A stretch of 64,000 bases of DNA from Protopterus annectens (lineage: Eukaryota; Chordata; Ceratodontiformes; Protopteridae). Made by a program: the position numbers and the translations under genes. The stretch is taken from assembly GCF_019279795.1 (NCBI RefSeq), contig NC_056732.1, positions 1,080,748,119-1,080,812,118 on the forward strand, given 5' to 3'. Below, piece after piece: positions 32,846-44,519 of this stretch (its first letter is position 1; every line of letters starts with the position of its first letter). The notes under the pieces are model-generated. The model had not been told where the DNA came from, did no database searches, and saw only the letters and a program-made list of their open reading frames with translations.

Positions 32846-33955
32846 TAATAATAAGTACTGAAGCTGTTTCCTTGTAGAACATTTAGTGCTGGTAGCACTT
32901 TTGTGTGCTACAATAATTTGTACAAGACGTCTGGTAAAGTGCTAGATTAATAAGCTAGTAAAAGTGCAGGACAGGAGAGAACTAATAGATCTAAGGGAAA
33001 AATTGAAGAGCAGACTGACACCCCTCAGAATCTTACAAACAGTCCTGGATACAGCAAATTTGTATTTGGACTAGACTAGTTACAGGAAAGGTGGGAAACA
33101 AGCACAAACTTGGGCTTTTAAACCAGAAAGTTGAAAGAGATGGAAAAACTTCCCAAACGGCCAATAAACTACATTTTCTGTGCCAGAAACCACTCCTCTT
33201 GTGGTATATAGGCTACCTAATGCTTACCACTCCTACTGATAAGCTAGAAGGCTTCCCTCCAACACAGAAAGGCTTGGTGGGCTCAGAAGCTTACATACAG
33301 TCCTGGATACAGCAAATCTGTATCTGGACTAGACTAGTTATAGGAAAGGCAGAAAACAAGCTTAAAATTTAGAATTTTTTTAAGCAACATGGAAAGAAAG
33401 GGAGGAAAGACAAGCAGAAGATAATTCAAGGTTAAGAAACTAAGTGGATTAGCCTTCTCATATGATCTCTCTGTATTAAGTAGAATGAGCTAATGACACT
33501 AGACTGGGAGGAGTGTCCCAGATCAAATTTACAGTAGGGGCGGGCAACTGCAAAGCCAGCAAGTATAAGAACAGGATACCAATAGGGAGGGAGGGTGAGA
33601 AACTATGATACACTCTTTGGCAGGAAATCAATACAAAAACTAGCTAGAAAAGATTTACAAACTGTGATAGTAAAAACCTTATTTATCAGGCAGAAAAAGT
33701 TTAGTACAACAGTGCAGATTAGTTTATAGCTATAAAATACAGTAAAAAATATGCAGCAAACAATACAAGTTCTATAAATATCTATAAGCAACAACTAGTA
33801 AAAATAAGCAAAAAACAGGATACTAAAAGTTATATATAACAGATCAGAGTTTTGCTCAGTGCCCTTCCTCCGATTAGCTCTGTGTAAAATGGCAGAAACA
33901 CTCACAAGGTAACCTCTTTTGTAACAGAAAGTTGAAACTTGAAACCACTTTTAAA
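32846..33955 (-). promoter_or_regulatory. CR1 copy C 5' region with repeated segments and CCAAT/TATA-like sites
   Basis: Upstream of ORF1 on the element strand. A segment around AGTCCTGGATACAGCAAAT at 33042 recurs at 33296, about 253 bp apart. GGCCAATAAA (CCAAT box, inverted on the element strand) is at 33159-33168, with TTTAAAA about 40 bp downstream at 33117-33123. GAGGAGTGGTTT next to it matches the 615-bp units of copy B, and CTCTTCAATTTTTCCCTTAG (near 33005-33025) matches the copy B anchor upstream of ORF1. So this is a diverged version of the copy B 5' array. Confidence 0.65.
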
Positions 33956-34830
33956 AAAGCTCAAAATAAGTATTTTGGATTTAATAACTGCATTTTCTTA
34001 ACTTAGGCAGATTGCTGCTGTTATCTTAATTTATTTGTAGAACTGAATTATTTTAATTGAAAAAGTGCATTTCCTTTCACAATTCTTGCAGCTGCTTTGT
34101 TTGCCCTGAAATTCCTTTCTGAAGTGTTGTTCATCTAGTGTTTTTAAGTGACTTATGGAAGCATTACACTTACAGAAATCTTTTGGATGTTTTTACATTG
34201 GGTGGACTGGGATTGATCATCTAGTTGCAGCGATTGCCTGGTCTATCAAAGCTGGGAAACACATAGAAAGGCTCTGTGTCATTGTTTTATTGGACAGAAG
34301 ACTGTGATTTCAGTGCCATTAATAAATTTGGTGCACTTGTGTGGTTCAGTCCTTATTTCCACAGAGCTCAGCAATACTTGGCATCTTTTCCTATACTCCT
34401 GAAGTGATTTACTTGCATCCAGTGCTATTCAGTCAAAGCTAAGTATTTCTAATTTAAAACAAAATGCACTTCCTGAACTTATTTAAGCAGATCACTGCTA
34501 TTTCCTGGATTTAGTTATTGAATTGCACTGATATTTTATTTCAAAATGTTGCATTTCCTCTCACTTCCCTTGCTGTTGGTTAGCCTTGAAACCACTTTGT
34601 AAAGTGTTGTTGATCTGGTTGTTTAAGTGATTTGTCATAGCATTACACTTACAGTAACATTTTTGTGTGTTTTTACATAATGAAGACTGGAATTATTCAT
34701 CTAATGACAGTAGGTGATTGCCTGGTCTATCTGAGCTGGGAGACACATAAAAGGGTTCCAAGTGTAGTCCTTTTATTGGCCAGAGTGTTCATCAGTCAGT
34801 TTACAGTGTTTTTGGTGCCAGTATAAATTC
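33956..34830 (+). repeat. CR1 copy D 5' array: two ~480-bp monomers with CCAAT/TATA-like sites
   Basis: GCAGATTGCTGCTG at 34007 and GCAGATCACTGCTA at 34487 mark equivalent positions 480 bp apart; sequence after both aligns for over 300 bp (ATTACACTTACAG, GATTGCCTGGTCTATC and more). Each has an inverted CCAAT box (TTTATTGGAC at 34286, TTTATTGGCC at 34772) followed by an AT box (TAATAAAT at 34320, TATAAATT at 34822). Copy D ORF1 starts at 35150, about 320 bp after the last TATA-like box. The outermost unit lies at 28830-28929 beyond copy C. Confidence 0.75.
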
Positions 34831-35149
34831 AGCACGTTTGAGAAGAGTTGCTCATCATGCAGTGTTAGTTAGCAATACCCTATAGACATGCAAACACTGT
34901 GAAAGTAAAATTTCCCTATAAAACTACCCATGTAACTGTAGCCAGTAAATCAGTAACAGTAGAGCAACTACCTTGTGCATTGACAAGCATAGAGCAGCTA
35001 GTCTGTGAGTTGAGTACCACTCCCATTAACATTTAGTATTATTTAGCCTAATCTAGTCTTTAATCCCAAAAGCACCCTTAGTAGCCCTCTATTATCCTTG
35101 TGCAGCACACACTTGTAGCTCAGCAATTAAAGGATCTGACAACATCACT

Positions 35150-35395
35150 ATGCAATTTCACAATTTCTCTGCAGCCAATTGGGTGGATATGGGTATCTTG
35201 AGACAACGTAGCAATTGTCTCATGTTCACTGACAATCATTTAATCCTTAAAGAAACAGCCACAGTATGCAAGAGATGTACATACATAATGTCACTAGAGG
35301 CAAAAACTCTCGTGTACAAACATACATACATAAAAAACAGGTTGTCAAAATCACACAAACTTCACCCACCACACACATATAGCAACTTATGCTAA
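35150..35395 (+). pseudogene. CR1 copy D ORF1, N-terminal Cys-rich part
   Basis: 81-codon frame that aligns to the ORF1 starts of copies B and C: NWVDMGILRQRSNCLMFTDN and CKRCTYIMSLEAK. The first of the paired Cys is replaced (RSNC instead of CYNC/CSNC). The frame then stops, and the esterase region (about 35600-35900) is only alignable at the DNA level. Confidence 0.7.
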
Positions 35396-36109
35396 GGCAC
35401 TTAAATACAATCTTCCAAAACCCCAAAGACCTCCCAGACCTTTCACCAGGGAGAATTATCCTCAGCAAAACTAAAAGCACTCAACCAAAGCAATACCTGA
35501 CACACCACATATACAGCCACACTTGGTGGAGCCCCAAATACATAGTCTATAGGGCAAGCCAACACACTACCCAGGACTTGTCATAGGGGAGTCCATTGTA
35601 TAGCATGCTGATGACCCCTTCACCAGGCTGAACAGAGAGAAGATAATAGTTAGTTGCTTATCAGGAGCCAGAATCCACCAAGTAACACATACAGTCATGT
35701 CATTCCACCATAGGCACCAATATGATTCTATCACAGTCCATATACGTGTAAATGACTTGGGATGTGTCTCCCTAGACTATAGAGAGATAGACATTATAGA
35801 TCTCTGACTATGTGTCTCAGGCTGGTATGTGCCTAGCACTGAGTAGCATTCTACATTCACCAAAGATGATGCCAGAATACTAACAAAAGATGAATAACTT
35901 TAATAAATGTACTAGTTTTTGGTGTCATTCAAAGGGGATACAATATTTGTCAGCATAGAAGAATATGATTAACAACCCATAGTGCTTTGCCAAAGATGGT
36001 CTGCATCTGACCCCCTCTAGGCTTTTGAATATTGACAATGCCAAACTGACAAGCCTTCTGACATAGCAAAATCAATCCAAGGGAACTTATGGTGCTACTG
36101 CTCAGTGCC

Positions 36110-38040
36110 AGGAGCTTAAACAAGAAGCTCCAATTCATCCAGAGAACATGGATGTCTGTGTAGTTAATGAGACTCGTTTAAAGCCACAGAAAATACCATG
36201 GCATTGCAAGACTTCAGTGCCTTCCACACATTTAGAAAAGCTACTACACAAACAGGGACTAAAGGTGGTGGTGTCTTGATATACATCAATAACAAGCATA
36301 CCTCAAGGTTGGTTAAACAGGATGACTCACTAGAGTTTCGCCACATGCTTGCTACCATAGACAAAGTCACATACCATATCCTAGCAAGCTATAGGTCATC
36401 CTCTATGTCCCATGAAACCCATAGCTCATAGCTAGACCTACTAGAGATACTCACCATTCACCCAAATACCTTCCTCATGAAGGACATTAATTACCAATGT
36501 ATAGACTAGAAGCACTACATGGCCTCAAATTTGCATTCACATAGATTCCTATAATTTATAAAACAAGCACCCTAGACCCAATAATGCATATGCCCATTAG
36601 AGATTCAAATATATTGAATATGGTACTCACAAATATGGGATAATGTTACCCCCAGCGTCATGTCTTCCATGTTAAGATCAGATCATAAAGCAGTCTTCTT
36701 GAAATAAAAATCAATTTGGTAGCCCAGTAAGCCCTATAACAGTTAGAAACTATTCCAAAGTAAGCTACCTTTATTAAGTGATAATTTGTCAAAATTCTAT
36801 GCCCCTCCAAATCCAGAAAACACAGCAAACCATGCAGAAACTCTGTACAACCATGTTGATGGCTGAATAGAGGCTGCCTGTACATATCAGAAGGAACCCT
36901 AAAAACAAACTCTAAAAAGAAACCACCCTGGTGTGTTCCTAAATTAAACAGGTTATACAATGAAAGAAAAAATATCATACCTAAAATTTAGACGTGTAAC
37001 ACCCAAGCACTCTCTCATCAAACTACACACAGAACTAAGAGGGCTAATTAAGTCAAAGAAAGCCAGTTTTGAGCTCAAAATAGCTTCCCAGGTCAAAGAC
37101 AGTTATAAGGCCTTCTTTAGCTATGTCAGAAACATCAAAGGCAGTATACAACAGCGTGCTGAACCGGTGGTTAATGGAATCACATTCACTGTGCTGGGTG
37201 AAAAAGCAAATCTGCAGGCTAACAAATTCAGCTTTAACTTTACCCCCCACTCACCTCCAGCCACCCTCCAGAAAATAACCTTCAAACATAACCCCTCTAA
37301 CTATAAATAGGGAGCAGGTCCTGGCTGCACTCTCTAAAGCCAAAAACACAGCCTCTATGAGCCCCGATAATATCCCAGGATGCCTCCTGAACAGCCTGAA
37401 ATATGACCTATCTGGGCCACTGGATTCATTATTACTCTTTAGTATCAGAAAAGGCTTTGTGCCATGGGAATGGAGGACTGTAACACTCATTCCTCTACAT
37501 AAGGGCAAACCATCAGCAGATCCTGGGAACTAAAGACCCATTAGTCTGACTAGTCTCATATACAAAGCTATGGTATGAATTATCATGGAAATGATTAACA
37601 ATGACATAGGAAACCTTCTGATACTGGACCCAACCCAGTTTGGTTTTGTCAAAGGTAGGTCATGCCTACTACATCTGTTGGACTTCTTCAAGAAGGTCAC
37701 CAAGGCAGTGGAAGAGGGTAAAATGGTGCATACTGCCTACCTTGACCTGGCTAAGGCATTTGATACAATACCCCGCTCTGGCATTGTAAACAAACTTTTG
37801 GAATTAGGCATAAACCCTGATATAACATGCTGCATAGCCAGCTGGCTCACAGATAGGACCCAGGAAGTTAGGATTAGTGAGAACAGATATATCTCTCAGG
37901 GCTCTGTGCTGAGCCTGCTTTTCTTTGACATCTACTTCTCAGAAGTCAAATCCAATGGCAAAGGCCTCTGGCTAATGAAGTTTGCAAAAGATGGCAAACT
38001 AAGAGCAGTTATAGAATCCCCCAAGACACTAACATCTTAG
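36110..38040 (+). pseudogene. CR1 copy D ORF2: endonuclease, linker, reverse transcriptase (broken)
   Basis: Endonuclease traces: GGGVLIYINNKHTSRLV (36198-36431 frame) and a degraded SDHK block. Linker frame 36960-37310. RT frame 37585-38040: GNLLILDPTQFGFVKGRSC, AYLDLAKAFDTIPRSG (catalytic A block intact), SQGSVLSLLFFDIYFSEV, then KFAKDGKLRA where FADDCKLG is expected, so the catalytic Asp-Asp is Lys-Asp. The copy cannot make a working RT. Confidence 0.8.
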
Positions 38041-38293
38041 TAGAAGGTCTAACACAGACAAATGACTAGTGTTCAAAGCCACGGCTTAAAACTCAATGCC
38101 AATAAATGCATAATAGCACCCATCGGTAGTCGGTAGTGGCAGAAGTTGGTAACCCTAACAAACTAAATCATCAATAAAATACTCCTAGGAATAGACCCAG
38201 TAGTTACAGATTTAGGAGCAGCACATGTAGATGGTAATCTACCCTTCAACCAGCATGTGTCGAGGTAGTAAGGAAATCATTCTATGTCGCTCA

Positions 38294-38938
38294 ACTTATA
38301 AGTAATAACATGGCATCTAGGTTCAGGGAAGTCATCAAGCCACTGTACTGGGCCCTCATCAGACTCATTTTTGAGTATAATGCCCCCTTCAGTATGTACC
38401 TGTCTGGGCACATGCAACATCTGGGATGTCTACAATGGTTCCTCACTAAAAGAATACAGGGCAAAAACACAATATCCTATGTGGTTCACCTCAAAGCCCT
38501 ATCTCTATACTTATAAGTAATAACATGGCATCTAGGTTCAGGGAAGTCATCAAGCCACTGTACTGGGCCCTCATCAGACTCATTTTTGAGTATAATGCCC
38601 CCTTCAGTATGTACCTGTCTGGGCACATGCAACATCTGGGATGTCTACAATGGTTCCTCACTAAAAGAATACAGGGCAAAAACACAATATCCTATGTGGT
38701 TCACCTCAAAGCCCTATCTCTATACTTATAAGTAATAACATGGCATCTAGGTTCAGGGAAGTCATCAAGCCACTGTACTGGGCCCTCATCAGACTCATTT
38801 TTGAGTATAATGCCCCCTTCAGTATGTACCTGTCTGGGCACATGCAACATCTGGGATGTCTACAATGGTTCCTCACTAAAAGAATACAGGGCAAAAACAC
38901 AATATCCTATGTGGTTCACCTCAAAGCCCTATCTCTAT
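38294..38938. repeat. Three identical 215-bp tandem copies in CR1 copy D ORF2
   Basis: Units 38294-38508, 38509-38723 and 38724-38938 are identical as far as I can see. The unit corresponds to the ORF2 stretch after the RT (SRFREVIKPLYWALIRLIFEYNAPF through the AARLKxL-equivalent). 215 is not a multiple of 3 and each of the first two units ends in a stop. ACTTATA occurs at unit junctions, so slippage at microhomology is plausible. Confidence 0.95.
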
Positions 38939-39397
38939 ACTCTGCCTTCTACAGACTATTGAGGGATGATCTACATCTGGCATATGAGTCATCCTAGCAT
39001 CCTTCTCTTATGGACCTTTTGTATAGCCACAAAACAAACAACATCAGAAATACTAGATCTAAGGACATAAACTTTGATTGTGACACAAATAGGACATGCT
39101 GTTGGGACAGACATGTATCTCAGAGAATTCCCATTCTCTGGATTTGGCAGAACCTTTCTGTAGCCCTGTTTAAGTACAACCTGGACCAGTTGATGGAAAA
39201 TCAGAAATTCACCCCTCGTCTGGCATACACTGTGAATGGACAATGGCAGTCATTAAATCATGCCCTAAATAACACAGACCCCTTATAATAATGTCTAAGA
39301 TACAATAACTTGTGAGACACATTTGGGTTGCACAACTAAGCTAATAAAATGCCCTAGTGGTTGTTAGACTATTGCAAACCTATGAACCTTTGACTAG

Positions 39398-42300
39398 TTA
39401 AAATGCAAATAAAGATTTTTTTTCTTTTTTTTTTGCTGGGGAAGCTCCCCATACCCCCTTACTTAAATATACTAACCCATAGGTGTAGAACCACAGAGAA
39501 AAATAAAAGTTAAAAAATAATTTAAACTATTGTCAGGGCATAAAAATAACAATCCTTTATGGGGTACAGGTATTGGAGGATTGAATATTAGATTTATATA
39601 TCTCATTCTATTAATGATAGTGATTTTCATAATAAAATAATACATTTTGTTAAATCTTGTGATGTCCTGGATTATATTGTGTGGATCTTGAGACTGAGTC
39701 CTTCTTTATGGTTATTCCCCATGTTTTTTTGTGTTGACTCCATTTGATATCTTTAAGCAAGAAAAGTCATCTTGATAAGAGAAGAATAATATTTCTGTCC
39801 TTCAACAGCTGGCTCTACAATGCAAAGTGTTCACCTTTGGTGTTAGTATAAACAGATATCTGGAATGGTTATGGGAACTATGGTAACACTCCCCTATGTG
39901 AACATAATAATGTTAGAATGGAAATACTACATTTCAGTTGGATTTAATAATATCCATTTTGATTGTTTTTTACAAATATTTTGTGGATAACATTTTTGTT
40001 TTATGGAAAGGAGACCATGACACATTGAACAGATTATGTTATAAGCATTGCTTCTGAGTTTTTTAATTAACTCTATTAAACCACTTAAAAGAACAAATGT
40101 GAACTGGATCAACACACGAGTGAATAGAAAACTTTAATTCTTCTATTTGGTTTAACTAAAGAATTCAAAACATTATGTCATTTAATCTCACAAACATGAT
40201 ATGTATCAAACAAGGAACCTAAACAAATGTATATTAGTCAATGCAGCAGGCAATCTTTATATTACCAAACTACTTTAACAGAAAAACATATATTTTTCAA
40301 ACCCTTATCTACAGTCATTTTTTGCTACATGCAGGATATTATAAGGAACCAGATAAAAATGGGAATCTATTTATGCAAAATGTGAGGAAGATTACTGTAT
40401 CTGAGGCTGCCATTTTTCAAATACAAGTGGAATTACTAACTCATATCCCCTTGCACAGTCTTCAAAATATGTTTAACTATAGGAGGATCTTTCATCTTCC
40501 ACTTATGGATAACTTCTTTTTTAAGCGATTAGTAAAAAGATGTAAAGTCTTGATTATTAAATGATCATGTATAATACAATCCAATCAAAATCAAGGTGGG
40601 AACAAGAGCAAGAGCAATCTGATTAGGTCATAGTGTGTTACAGATATCATGCACTTCTTAACTACAATGACCAGACTGTTTACATTCTCAGGATATATGT
40701 ACCTAATCTCCTAAAAAAATAAACTCTTCACATCTCAGTCACTCAGTCTTGAAGGAGTCTAAAAAATGACTTCATATCTAAATGATGGCACTCAAAATGC
40801 TGAGTGCAGACAAGCCAAAAAGAAAAAAAAGGACAAAACACAAGAGAAGAGTGAATCTTGGAATTTTTTCTTCTTTAAACTTCTTTTTTGGGGGGGCAAG
40901 CACTGACCGTCCCCAAACTTATATATACTAACTCTGAAATCACCATACCTTGGATAAAAAAGAATATTCAAAGAAATGGCATCTTGGACTGAATATATAC
41001 AAGTTCATTATTTCAAACATTCAGTCTCCATAGTTTGGGGCACACTCTAGTGGGTTCCAACATTTCAAATGGTTGCTATAAAAAAATGCATGAATAAACA
41101 GTCAACAACAAAATAAAACAAGTTTGGCTTTTCTGTGTATCTAGGGGCTAAAATCTTTTTTCCTTATCAACCTGAATTTACTGGTTTCTGTACCCTTACC
41201 ATCAGCTAAGATTTTGTATATCCTCATGACAATTCCTATAGACTTGTAAGAGCTCATTCCTTGTTTCCATAAACCAGCTCACCCAAAGAAGTTACTAGTT
41301 TTAGTTTCTTTATACTACTAATCAGCTCCTCAAAAGAACTTTAAATGAGGCCTTCCCCAAGCTCATAAGCATCTACAAATCCTCTCCAATTTGCAGGCTT
41401 TCCATATCGAAGAAGCCACTCTAGTGCATTAAACTCCAACAAACTTAAAAAAACTCTATTAAATCTGTTGCAATGCAATTACTAAAATGAGGCTAATGCA
41501 ACTGGTAGTAAGATATTTATCCAGATGCATATGCATGTTTCTTTCATTGCCACCTTAATTGTGCACACTAAAAAGCTTTGACTATGGCACCAGACATAAA
41601 ATGTGCATCCTTTCTCTTTTTGAGATTACCAGAGAATCCTAGAAGACTCCCATTTACTCAAGAGAATTGGATTTCCAAGTGACTTATGATTACTAACCAA
41701 AATCCAGTGAAATCTTAGGTCTGGCTGCCATAGAATAAGCCTCAAAATCTGATAAGAAATGGTGGACTTTTCCAACATGTTCTAGGTTGCTCTGCAACAC
41801 ATATAAAATCAATGGCTAATCTTTTAAATTTAATATGAGAGTCTGGAGGAGGGAGTCTGTTACGCATCTAAGAAGCATATAGAAACAAATTAACTACAAA
41901 GATAAAGCTTGAAACTGTGAATTTTTAATCATACAACTTTCTTTTCATCTCAAAATTAATTTGTCACATATTGACAATGAGTTAATTTAAGTAAGTTTAT
42001 CAATGACATCTAAAGTATCATCCAGTTTTAGACCTAGGTTGTTCACTTGATTGGGTTCAAGGAAGAGAAAAAAATATTTAAGTAATCCATCTTTAGGAAT
42101 ATAATTGATTTTAAAAGATTTTGCCTCTGAGACATTTATTTTTGTAGCTTGCAGTTTTCCAATTTGGTGGTGTCTATTGTTTATTTCTTCTCTAAAATTT
42201 TCTTCATTCTGGATACATTTGTTTCTTATTCAGTTACTTTGGTCTTTTTTAAGAGATAGTGTTACAATTTTATTGTGCCCTATGTTTCTTCAGTTCCTCT

Positions 42301-43094
42301 TTTTTAGCTATTTTATCATTGTACATGTATAGTGTCTTTTGCTTCAGCAATATTTATTTCATATTCATTTTTTATCTCTTTTCTCAAAAAGTGATTTGTT
42401 GCAAATTGGAGCCATTTTATCTTATAAATTTTAAAGTTTGTTTTGTAGTTTTTCTGATCTTTGTTTTGTTTGTACATTTTTTCATTACCTTGTTTGTCAC
42501 TTTTAGATATTTGCTTATTATGTTTTTTGTGTTATTGTATAACTTTTTTCTTTACATCTGTTCTGGTTGTATTTTAGATGAATGATGCTAATGTCACTTT
42601 TCTGCCTTTTTTGTTTTGTGATACTGTATCTTATTAACATTTCTTTTTCTTTTCCAGCATTGGATTTGTGTTTGTCAAGTGTTGATTTTTTGCAGTGCCT
42701 TTTATTGCTTTTGTTCTGTATTTTTTATATACAGTCGTGATTTTGTAGCACTGCATATTTAGTTGTATGAGTAGCGTACTTGATGTTGTTAGTTATTCCT
42801 TATTTTGTATTTGTATTATTGTTATTGTCACTGTAGTTTCTTGCCTCTGCTGTATTATTTACTTTTTTTTTCAGTCTTTCTGGGTTTGTTGCAGGTGTCT
42901 TATTTGATTGTCTTTTTTATACTGGATGTTGCTGTACTACCCTGTACTGTGTTACTGTTTTTCTTTTCAGTTTTCTTCCTTGAAGCCTTTCTTTAATATA
43001 GTTAATATCATGCATGGTAAATTCTCCCTTATACTGAACTGCTTTAAGCAGCTCTGTGAGCTGCAAGTTAAAGTTTAACTTTCTGTCAGAAATA
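39398..43094. other. AT-rich stretch without a clear gene; possible minus-strand L1 relic at ~40760-41420
   Basis: Mostly AT-rich DNA with many stops. On the minus strand, 41420-40760 reads in pieces as SFEELISS and MRIYKILADG-type segments that could come from the end of an L1 ORF2, but I could not build a convincing alignment. Position 42100-43000 is strongly T-rich on the plus strand; its hydrophobic frames (for example 42259-42585) are a composition effect. Two G-run/C-run hairpins (39435-39455 and 40890-40915) resemble the core of the inverted-repeat element at 22924-23223. Confidence 0.35.
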
Positions 43095-43245
43095 CATCTT
43101 ATTGGGGAGTTCCAAGATGGCTGCACACTGAGTAACAGCTTGTTTTTAGCTCTCTCAGTGTGAAAACTGAAACTCAGCAGAGAAGGCCAGTAGACTTGTG
43201 TTTATGGGTGAATTTCAGTAACTGGCTACTAAGTACACTGCCTGG
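43095..43245 (+). promoter_or_regulatory. L1 5' end with YY1-type motif
   Basis: GGGGAGTTCCAAGATGGCTG at 43104-43123 looks like the start of a vertebrate L1 5' UTR, where CAAGATGGC is the YY1-binding site that positions transcription start in human L1. An ORF1-like frame follows at 43246. This indicates that the L1 here is full length at its 5' end. The link to YY1 is by motif similarity only. Confidence 0.6.
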
Positions 43246-43676
43246 ATGCCAGGAATAAAGAAATACAGAAGATCTGGAAAAAATCAACTACAAAAAGTGA
43301 GGAAGAAACACTGACTGGGGAGAGTTCTGCAGCTGTTCAGCAAAAAGTAATGCAATCCTTAGACATGACTTCCAATAACCTACAGGATGATATAAAACAA
43401 CTGCATACAGACCTGGTTAAAATAAAGAAAACACTGACAAAGTATATTAATACAAACAACAAAACACTGGAACAAATGGAAAAAGCTTTAAACAGATATT
43501 CAGATGAAATGGAACAAATGGAAAAAGCTTTAAACAGATATTCAGATGAGATCACAAAGCTGCAAAAATCAGAGGTCAAAATGAAAAAAAGGATTGCTGA
43601 ATATGAAACTGTTCAGGAAGAGATGTTTCAAAAAGTAATAGAAATAGAGGACAGAGCATGTAGGGAAAATTTGTGA
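43246..43676 (+). pseudogene. L1 ORF1 coiled-coil region, frameshifted
   Basis: L1 ORF1 encodes the RNA-binding trimeric chaperone. ATG at 43246 begins MPGIKKYRRSGKNQ, then a frameshift at about 43293 leads into the phase of the frame that stays open to 43676 (KSEEETLTG, MQSLDMTSNNLQDDIKQLHTD). The long heptad-rich helix follows (LVKIKKTLTKYIN, then EQMEKALNRYSDE twice, LQKSEVKMKKRIAEYE). After the TGA at 43674-43676, FSAVPEKLEGTD-type sequence shows the RNA-binding part continuing (up to about 44500) in broken form. A 42-bp duplication at 43470-43553 adds 14 residues. Confidence 0.75.
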
Positions 43677-44519
43677 TTTTCAGCTGTACCAGAGAAGCTG
43701 GAAGGAACAGACTGCATTAAATTTATGAAAGCACAAATAAGCAACTGGACTAGTATTCCAGAGCAGGACTTATTAGTTGAATGGGCACATCATATGCATC
43801 CTCCAAATCTAGCTATAAGCAGCCTAGCCCTTTAATAGTAAGGATGCAATCCTACCAGCAGAAATAACTGATTTTGTCAAAACTGTGGCAGAAGGACAGA
43901 ATACTAAATGTAGGTGACAGTAGAGTGTTTTGTGGAGAATGATTACTCATTGTACACCAGGCAAAAGGGAAGTAAATTCATCCCTCTATTCAGAGAATGC
44001 TGAGATGCAGGTGTGAGATTCAAACTGCTGTAGCCAGCTGTCTTCAAGGTATTCTTCTCTGGAGGGACAAAATCATTTTTTGATGAAGTACATGCTAAGG
44101 AGGAAATACAAAAGTTTGTCCAACAAAAACTGAGCTGTGAAACAGAAAAAGATTCAGCTTCCTGCTCCTCTGGTAATAAAGACCACAGATAGACTGCACC
44201 TGTGAAAACTTTTCCAGTATTTCAATGGAAAATGTTGGAGAGAAGGAAGGGAGCATGAGAGTTGACCAAAAGAGTTGAGAGTACATTGGAAATGAAGCAG
44301 ATACAGGATTTGGGTGATGGAGAAGAGCAGTAATAAAATCAACAACTTAATGTGGGATTACAATGCATTAAACATATTTGTGAAATATGACAGCACAAGA
44401 AAATCTGGAAACATTGGACTTCTTCAAAATTTGTTTGCTGAGTGGGGGACTCAAGTATATGCCCTACTTCATGTCATTAATGTTCATAAAAATACTTTCG
44501 GGAGGGAAAGATAGGGGAG

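Larger units (their letters stand above)
28930..33955 (-). mobile_element. CR1 LINE copy C, full length with 5' repeated region
   Basis: The 3' end is at 28931-28948 (single octamer tail, then CR1 3' UTR with AAACCTAGCCC). ORF2 is at 29129-31960, ORF1 at 31957-32845 and a 5' region at 32846-33955. Inserted into the copy D monomer array; AAAGCT occurs at both junctions (about 28917-28922 and 33956-33961), a possible short target duplication, with the interrupted monomer continuing on each side. All genes are broken by frameshifts, but each domain is still readable. Confidence 0.85.
34831..39397 (+). mobile_element. CR1 LINE copy D (plus strand), decayed
   Basis: Covers the anchor region (34831-35149; TTTCCCTATAAAACTACC at 34910-34927 matches the copy B anchor), ORF1 (35150 onward), endonuclease (about 36130-36660), linker (36960-37310), RT (37313-38040), a triplicated C-terminal segment (38294-38938) and the 3' end at about 39397 (AACCTATGAACC tail). 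Frames are short and the ORF1 esterase is unreadable as protein though alignable as DNA. It is the host of copy C, which lies in its 5' array. Confidence 0.8.

Noticed and set aside
42105-42996. Membrane-protein genes from hydrophobic frames
   Set aside because: The plus strand is T-rich here, which yields Phe/Leu/Ile-rich translations in any phase; no known domain, many stops nearby.
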